64,000 nt of DNA from Mycolicibacter heraklionensis (GTDB lineage: Bacteria > Actinomycetota > Actinomycetes > Mycobacteriales > Mycobacteriaceae): positions 1 to 64,000 of the forward strand of contig LZME01000007.1 in NCBI GenBank assembly GCA_001673575.1, read 5' to 3'. Below, one piece after another: positions 61,288 to 64,000 of this stretch. The translations under genes and the position numbers were made by a program. The notes under the pieces are model-generated. The model saw only the letters and a program-made list of their open reading frames with translations. It searched no databases and had not been told where the DNA came from. Numbering within the stretch: position 1 is the stretch's first letter; the number at the start of each line of letters is the position of its first letter.

Positions 61288-62186
61288 AGCTCCCCCAGGT
61301 TGAGACCGCGGGCTTCGGCTGCGGCACGCTCCGCGGCTGACGCCGTGGTGTACCGGTCAAGCATCGAGCGAGAGGACCACCCCGCGACCGCCATGAGGCC
61401 CTGCTCTGATCCGCCGGCGCGTAGCCATCGCGTTGCCGCCGTCGACCGCAGCAGGTGAACATGGAACCCGGTGATGCCGGCGCGTTCGGCGCGGATCTTG
61501 AGTGCCCGGTCCAAGCCGTGGTATCCCAGCCCTTGGCCGTTGCCGCCGAGCCACATCACCGGTGTATCGGCGAGCCGATGTCCTCGCCGCAGGCGAAGGT
61601 AGCGGTCGACGGATGCGGCCGTTTGCGGCCCGAACGGGACGACGCGGCCTTTACCGCCCTTGCCGCGTCGCACGACGGCGATGCCACGTGCGACGTCGAT
61701 GTCGTCGGGCAGCGTCATGCCGAGCAGCTCCCCCGCTCGGACGCCCGTCTCGGCCATGAACCGGATGACGGCCTCGTCGCGGCGGTCGATGAAGTCCTTA
61801 CCAGCGCACGCCTTGATCAGCGCCTTGAGTTCGTCGTCGCTCAGCGCCTGCGTGACCTTGGTGTCCAGCTTCGGCGGGTCCAGGCCTGCCAGAGGGTCGG
61901 AATCCAGCTCCCCCTCGTCCACCAGCCACTTCACGAACCGCCGCATGGACTGGTGGCGACTGCGGGCTGTCGCGGCGGCCGCACCGCCGTCCAGCAGATC
62001 GACGGTGAACGCCTGCATATTGGTCCGGGTTATCTCCGGCGCGGTGCCTCTGTTCTCGCACCAGCGCAGGAACGCCAGGACTCCTTCCCTATAGGCGGAG
62101 ACGGTGGCTTCCGACTTCCGCTCGGCCCGTAGCGACAGTCGCCACGAGTCGAGTAGCGCGCGCAGATCCAGCAAAGACTCGCCCAT
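61284..62186 (-). CDS. Tyrosine integrase, right end
   Basis: Tyrosine recombinase of 300 residues with Arg150 (GVRAGE), Lys in GKGGKGR (about 176-179), His244 and Arg247 (HVHLLRST), Trp270 in place of the usual His, and Tyr279 (LDRYT). The N-terminal core-binding domain spans about 5-100. The ATG at 62186 (MGESLLDLRALL) is chosen; the open frame continues to 62252 into the att region, but that extension is not domain-like. The gene lies 107 bp from the right att core, the usual place for the integrase that made this insertion. It starts the leftward operon. Confidence 0.93.
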   Translation of the reverse strand: MGESLLDLRALLDSWRLSLRAERKSEATVSAYREGVLAFLRWCENRGTAPEITRTNMQAFTVDLLDGGAAAATARSRHQSMRRFVKWLVDEGELDSDPLAGLDPPKLDTKVTQALSDDELKALIKACAGKDFIDRRDEAVIRFMAETGVRAGELLGMTLPDDIDVARGIAVVRRGKGGKGRVVPFGPQTAASVDRYLRLRRGHRLADTPVMWLGGNGQGLGYHGLDRALKIRAERAGITGFHVHLLRSTAATRWLRAGGSEQGLMAVAGWSSRSMLDRYTTASAAERAAAEARGLNLGEL

Positions 62187-62261
62187 AGCGAATATGTTGA
62201 CACAGAGCGCTGTACTTGCGTGGTAGCCTCGCCGAGACGGGCAAAGCCGCACGTCAAACCA

Positions 62262-62864
62262 TTAGGAACGGGATAGCAACCGCTCAACATATTTGGCGAT
62301 CACGTCCACCTCGAGATTCACCACCGTGCCGACCGGCGCCCGGCCCAGAGTGGTCAGTTCCAGGGTGGTCGGAATCAGCGAGACTTCAAAGAAGTCGTCG
62401 GGGTCGGCACCCAGTCCGGAGACCGTCAGCGAGGTTCCGTCCACGGTGATCGAGCCCTTCTCCACCACGTAGCGCGCCAGCGACGCCGGCAGCCCGATTC
62501 GCACCACTTCCCAGTGCTGCCCGGGGGTGCGGGACAGCACCCGCCCGGTGCCGTCGACGTGCCCCTGCACGATGTGGCCGCCCAGCCTGCTGTTCAGAGC
62601 GGCCGCACGTTCCAGGTTCACCGGGCTTCCGACCTGCAACGATCCCAGGCTGGACCGCTCCAGCGTCTCGCGCATCACGTCGGCGCTGAACCGGCCGCCG
62701 GCCTGCACATCGACGACGGTCAGGCACACGCCGTTGACGGCGATCGAGTCGCCGTGGCGGGCGTCGGAGGTGACGGTGGGGCCCTGGATGACCAGGCGCG
62801 CAGCGTCGGCGAGGTCCTCGCGGCCGACCAGCTCCCCCAGCTCCTCGACGATTCCGGTGAACAT
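62262..62864 (-). CDS. ribC: RibC, riboflavin synthase alpha chain, with element-supplied 3' end
   Basis: Riboflavin synthase of 200 residues, two lumazine-synthase-like barrels: MFTGIVEELGELV at the start, GDSIAVNGVCLTVV, HIVQGHVDGTG and, in the second half, GSITVDGTSLTVSG. It makes riboflavin from two 6,7-dimethyl-8-ribityllumazine. The last codons, from KYVERL on, come from the integrated element. The ATG at 62864 matches the M. tuberculosis start; two GTGs just upstream are alternatives. Now 16 kb from ribA2-ribH. Confidence 0.95.
   Translation of the reverse strand: MFTGIVEELGELVGREDLADAARLVIQGPTVTSDARHGDSIAVNGVCLTVVDVQAGGRFSADVMRETLERSSLGSLQVGSPVNLERAAALNSRLGGHIVQGHVDGTGRVLSRTPGQHWEVVRIGLPASLARYVVEKGSITVDGTSLTVSGLGADPDDFFEVSLIPTTLELTTLGRAPVGTVVNLEVDVIAKYVERLLSRS
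62293..62299. other. Right attachment site core, inside ribC
   Basis: TTGGCGA, identical to the left core at 46034-46040. Right of it the sequence is native ribC; left of it is element sequence that supplies codons for KYVERLLSRS and the stop. Because the chromosome-side tail (KYVERLVTKPTE) differs, the junction can be placed within about 10 bp. Confidence 0.78.
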
Positions 62865-62880
62865 CACCACAGGCTAGCGA

Positions 62881-62992
62881 CGATCGCCAGCGCGACGAAG
62901 TCGGGCGCTGGGGGCACCTCCCGCTTGCGGGGGACGGGTCGGCGCCAACAGCTCAAGCCGATCGCCAGCGCGACGAAGTCGGGCGCTGGGGG
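62881..62992. repeat. Two-copy 34-bp direct repeat between ribC and lprG
   Basis: A 34-bp unit starting CGATCGCCAGCGCGACGAAG occurs at 62881-62914 and 62959-62992. The words GTCGGCGCC follow the second copy directly and the first after an insert. It fills most of the divergent ribC-lprG gap. A looser relative may lie before gap (about 35129-35165). Confidence 0.7.
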
Positions 62993-63045
62993 TCGGCGCC
63001 GTCGAACAAAGTCCCTGCTGCCCTACCTCGACCAGGCGGCCTCTA

Positions 63046-63051
63046 TACGAT
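63046..63051 (+). promoter_or_regulatory. Candidate -10 element of lprG
   Basis: TACGAT lies 7 bases before the ATG at 63059, as before ctaA, suggesting a leaderless lprG transcript. Confidence 0.55.
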
Positions 63052-63058
63052 GTCCCCC

Positions 63059-63748
63059 ATGCGCAGACTTCTCATCGCCCTGGCCACCGCGACCACTGCC
63101 GCCGCGCTGTTCGCAGGCTGTTCTTCCAAGGATGCCGGCGGACCGTTGCCGGAAGCGACGACGCTGGTCAAGGAATCGGCCACCACCACCGCCAACCTCA
63201 AGAGCGCGCACCTGGCACTCTCGGTGACCGGCCAGATCAAGAACCTGCCGGTCAAGACCCTTGAGGGTGACCTGACCACCCAGCCGACCACCGCGGCCAA
63301 GGGCAGCGCGACCATCATGATGCTGGGCTCGGATGTCGACGCCAAGTTCGTCGTGATCGATGGCGACCTCTACGCGGCGATCACCGGTGATGACTACGAC
63401 AACTACGGCTCCGCCGACAAGATCTACGACGTTGCCGCGATTCTGAGCCCGGAGAAGGGCTTGGCCAACATGCTGTCCAACCTGACTGACGCGAAGGCAG
63501 CCGGCCGCGACACCATCAACGGCCAGAAAGCCGTCCGGGTCACCGGAAACGCGCCCGCCGACGCCGTGAACTCCCTGGCGCCGCAGCTCAAGGCCACCGC
63601 TCCGACGCCGGCCACGGTCTGGATCCAGGAAGACGGTGACCACCAACTGGTTCAGGCCCAGCTCACCCCGAGCGCGGGCAACGCCATCCAGATGACCCTG
63701 TCGAACTGGAATGCAGCCGTCACGATTGAGAAGCCGGCGGGAGCGTAA
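63059..63748 (+). CDS. lprG: LprG lipoprotein
   Basis: Lipoprotein of 229 residues with signal [17 protein letters not shown] and lipobox LFAGC. The mature domain has the LprG/LppX fold marks [31 protein letters not shown] (quoted in part) and [13 protein letters not shown]. It carries triacylated lipids and lipoarabinomannan, working with the P55 transporter encoded next. ATG at 63059 is set by the TACGAT element; the ATG at 63050 overlaps that element. Stop and P55 start overlap as TAATG. Confidence 0.94.
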   Translation: MRRLLIALATATTAAALFAGCSSKDAGGPLPEATTLVKESATTTANLKSAHLALSVTGQIKNLPVKTLEGDLTTQPTTAAKGSATIMMLGSDVDAKFVVIDGDLYAAITGDDYDNYGSADKIYDVAAILSPEKGLANMLSNLTDAKAAGRDTINGQKAVRVTGNAPADAVNSLAPQLKATAPTPATVWIQEDGDHQLVQAQLTPSAGNAIQMTLSNWNAAVTIEKPAGA

Positions 63749-64000
63749 TGCGGGTCAACCGCACGCTGGCCATCAGCGCAGGTAGCCTCGCCGTCCTGCT
63801 GGGGGCACTCGACACCTATGTCGTGGTCACGATCATGCGCGACATCATGGCTCCGCAGCCGGCGGGTGTCGGCATCCCGATCAACAAGATCCAGCAGCTG
63901 ACCCCGATCATCACCTGTTACCTGCTCGGCTACATCGCGGCGATGCCGCTGCTGGGCCGGGCGTCTGACCGGTTCGGTCGCAAACTGCTGCTGCAGGTCA
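63748..64000 (+). CDS. P55-type MFS efflux transporter, 5' part
   Basis: First ~84 residues of a major facilitator family protein running off the right edge. Helix 1 ([23 protein letters not shown], quoted in part), an external loop, helix 2 ([20 protein letters not shown]) and the conserved MFS loop [10 protein letters not shown] after helix 2. In M. tuberculosis P55 (Rv1410c) exports lipids and drugs together with LprG. Start overlaps the lprG stop (TAATG). Confidence 0.92.
   Translation, partial: MRVNRTLAISAGSLAVLLGALDTYVVVTIMRDIMAPQPAGVGIPINKIQQLTPIITCYLLGYIAAMPLLGRASDRFGRKLLLQV

Larger units (their letters stand above)
46034..62299. mobile_element. Integrated phage-satellite-like element in ribC
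   Basis: About 16.3 kb bounded by the TTGGCGA cores. Left arm, rightward: hypothetical gene, tyrosine integrase, DUF732 protein, membrane protein. Right arm, leftward from the right end: tyrosine integrase, zinc-binding protein, small basic protein, DUF2742-like protein, primase-helicase, zinc finger, phage WhiB, two small proteins and an HTH protein, prohead protease, tape measure protein, membrane protein. No capsid, portal, terminase, head-tail connector or lysis gene is visible. The gene order resembles phiRv1/phiRv2 of M. tuberculosis, with a tape measure gene where phiRv1 has its capsid gene. Confidence 0.88.

Noticed and set aside
61284..62252. Longer start for the right integrase (22 extra residues)
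   Set aside because: The extension lies over the attachment region and integrase promoter and is not domain-like; ATG 62186 fits better.

Overview
The window is a piece of high-GC actinobacterial chromosome from a mycobacterium in the broad sense. Gene content and order closely follow the Mycobacterium tuberculosis interval from Rv1473 back to Rv1410c, recalled from memory: ABC-F, echA12, trxB, the suf operon, mptB, ctaA, ctaB, tkt-tal-zwf-opcA-pgl, secG-tpiA-pgk-gap, whiA-yvcK-rapZ-uvrC, ribH-ribA2, ribC, lprG and P55. PE/PPE-type genes, MptB, LprG and mycobacterial DUF families support this. The species cannot be fixed from sequence alone.

Layout. 1-532 is the 5' part of an IS110-family transposase running off the left edge. 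628-7102 holds ABC-F, enoyl-CoA hydratase, thioredoxin, a secreted DUF5666 protein, a Tat lipoprotein amidohydrolase and a zinc-ribbon metallo-beta-lactamase-fold protein. 7105-13563 is the complete SUF iron-sulfur operon (sufR-B-D-C-S-U-T, leftward) with a SufR-type operator at its head; its SufB has no intein. 13703-17099 is mptB plus an ABC exporter pair, then heme A synthase, an ATP-grasp-like fragment, quinone oxidoreductase, two tandem PPE-PPW genes behind a Zur-like box, a NUDIX gene and ctaB. 24780-31699 is the pentose-phosphate cluster. 31750-35074 is secG and the lower-glycolysis operon. 35179-38645 holds a DUF3556 membrane protein and a GT-C glycosyltransferase. 38664-43604 is whiA-yvcK-rapZ-uvrC with ATGA start/stop overlaps.

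The most unusual region is a ~16.3-kb integrated element (about 46034-62299) inserted in the 3' end of ribC. It separates ribC from ribA2-ribH, which are normally near neighbours. The insertion can be read from the sequence: the displaced native ribC tail (coding KYVERLVTKPTE, stop) is still present at 45997-46038, while the element supplies a substitute tail (KYVERLLSRS, stop) to the functional ribC. The element has one tyrosine integrase at each end in opposite orientations. A long leftward operon, linked largely by 4-bp overlaps, carries genes resembling the phiRv1/phiRv2 satellite prophages: a DUF2742-like protein, D5/P4-type primase-helicase, zinc-finger protein, phage WhiB, HTH protein and HK97-type prohead protease. 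Where phiRv1 has its capsid gene this element has a 1517-residue tape measure protein with an M15-like peptidase domain. No capsid, portal, terminase or lysis gene is visible. An iteron-like repeat lies directly behind the primase gene, and a 1-kb gene-poor block contains two long perfect palindromes. This looks like a phage satellite or heavily rearranged prophage and is the best candidate for an undescribed system here.

Core genes nearby follow usual mycobacterial patterns: tight overlaps in operons, apparent leaderless starts about 7 bases after TACGAT-like -10 elements, and intergenic repeats that supply Shine-Dalgarno sequences.
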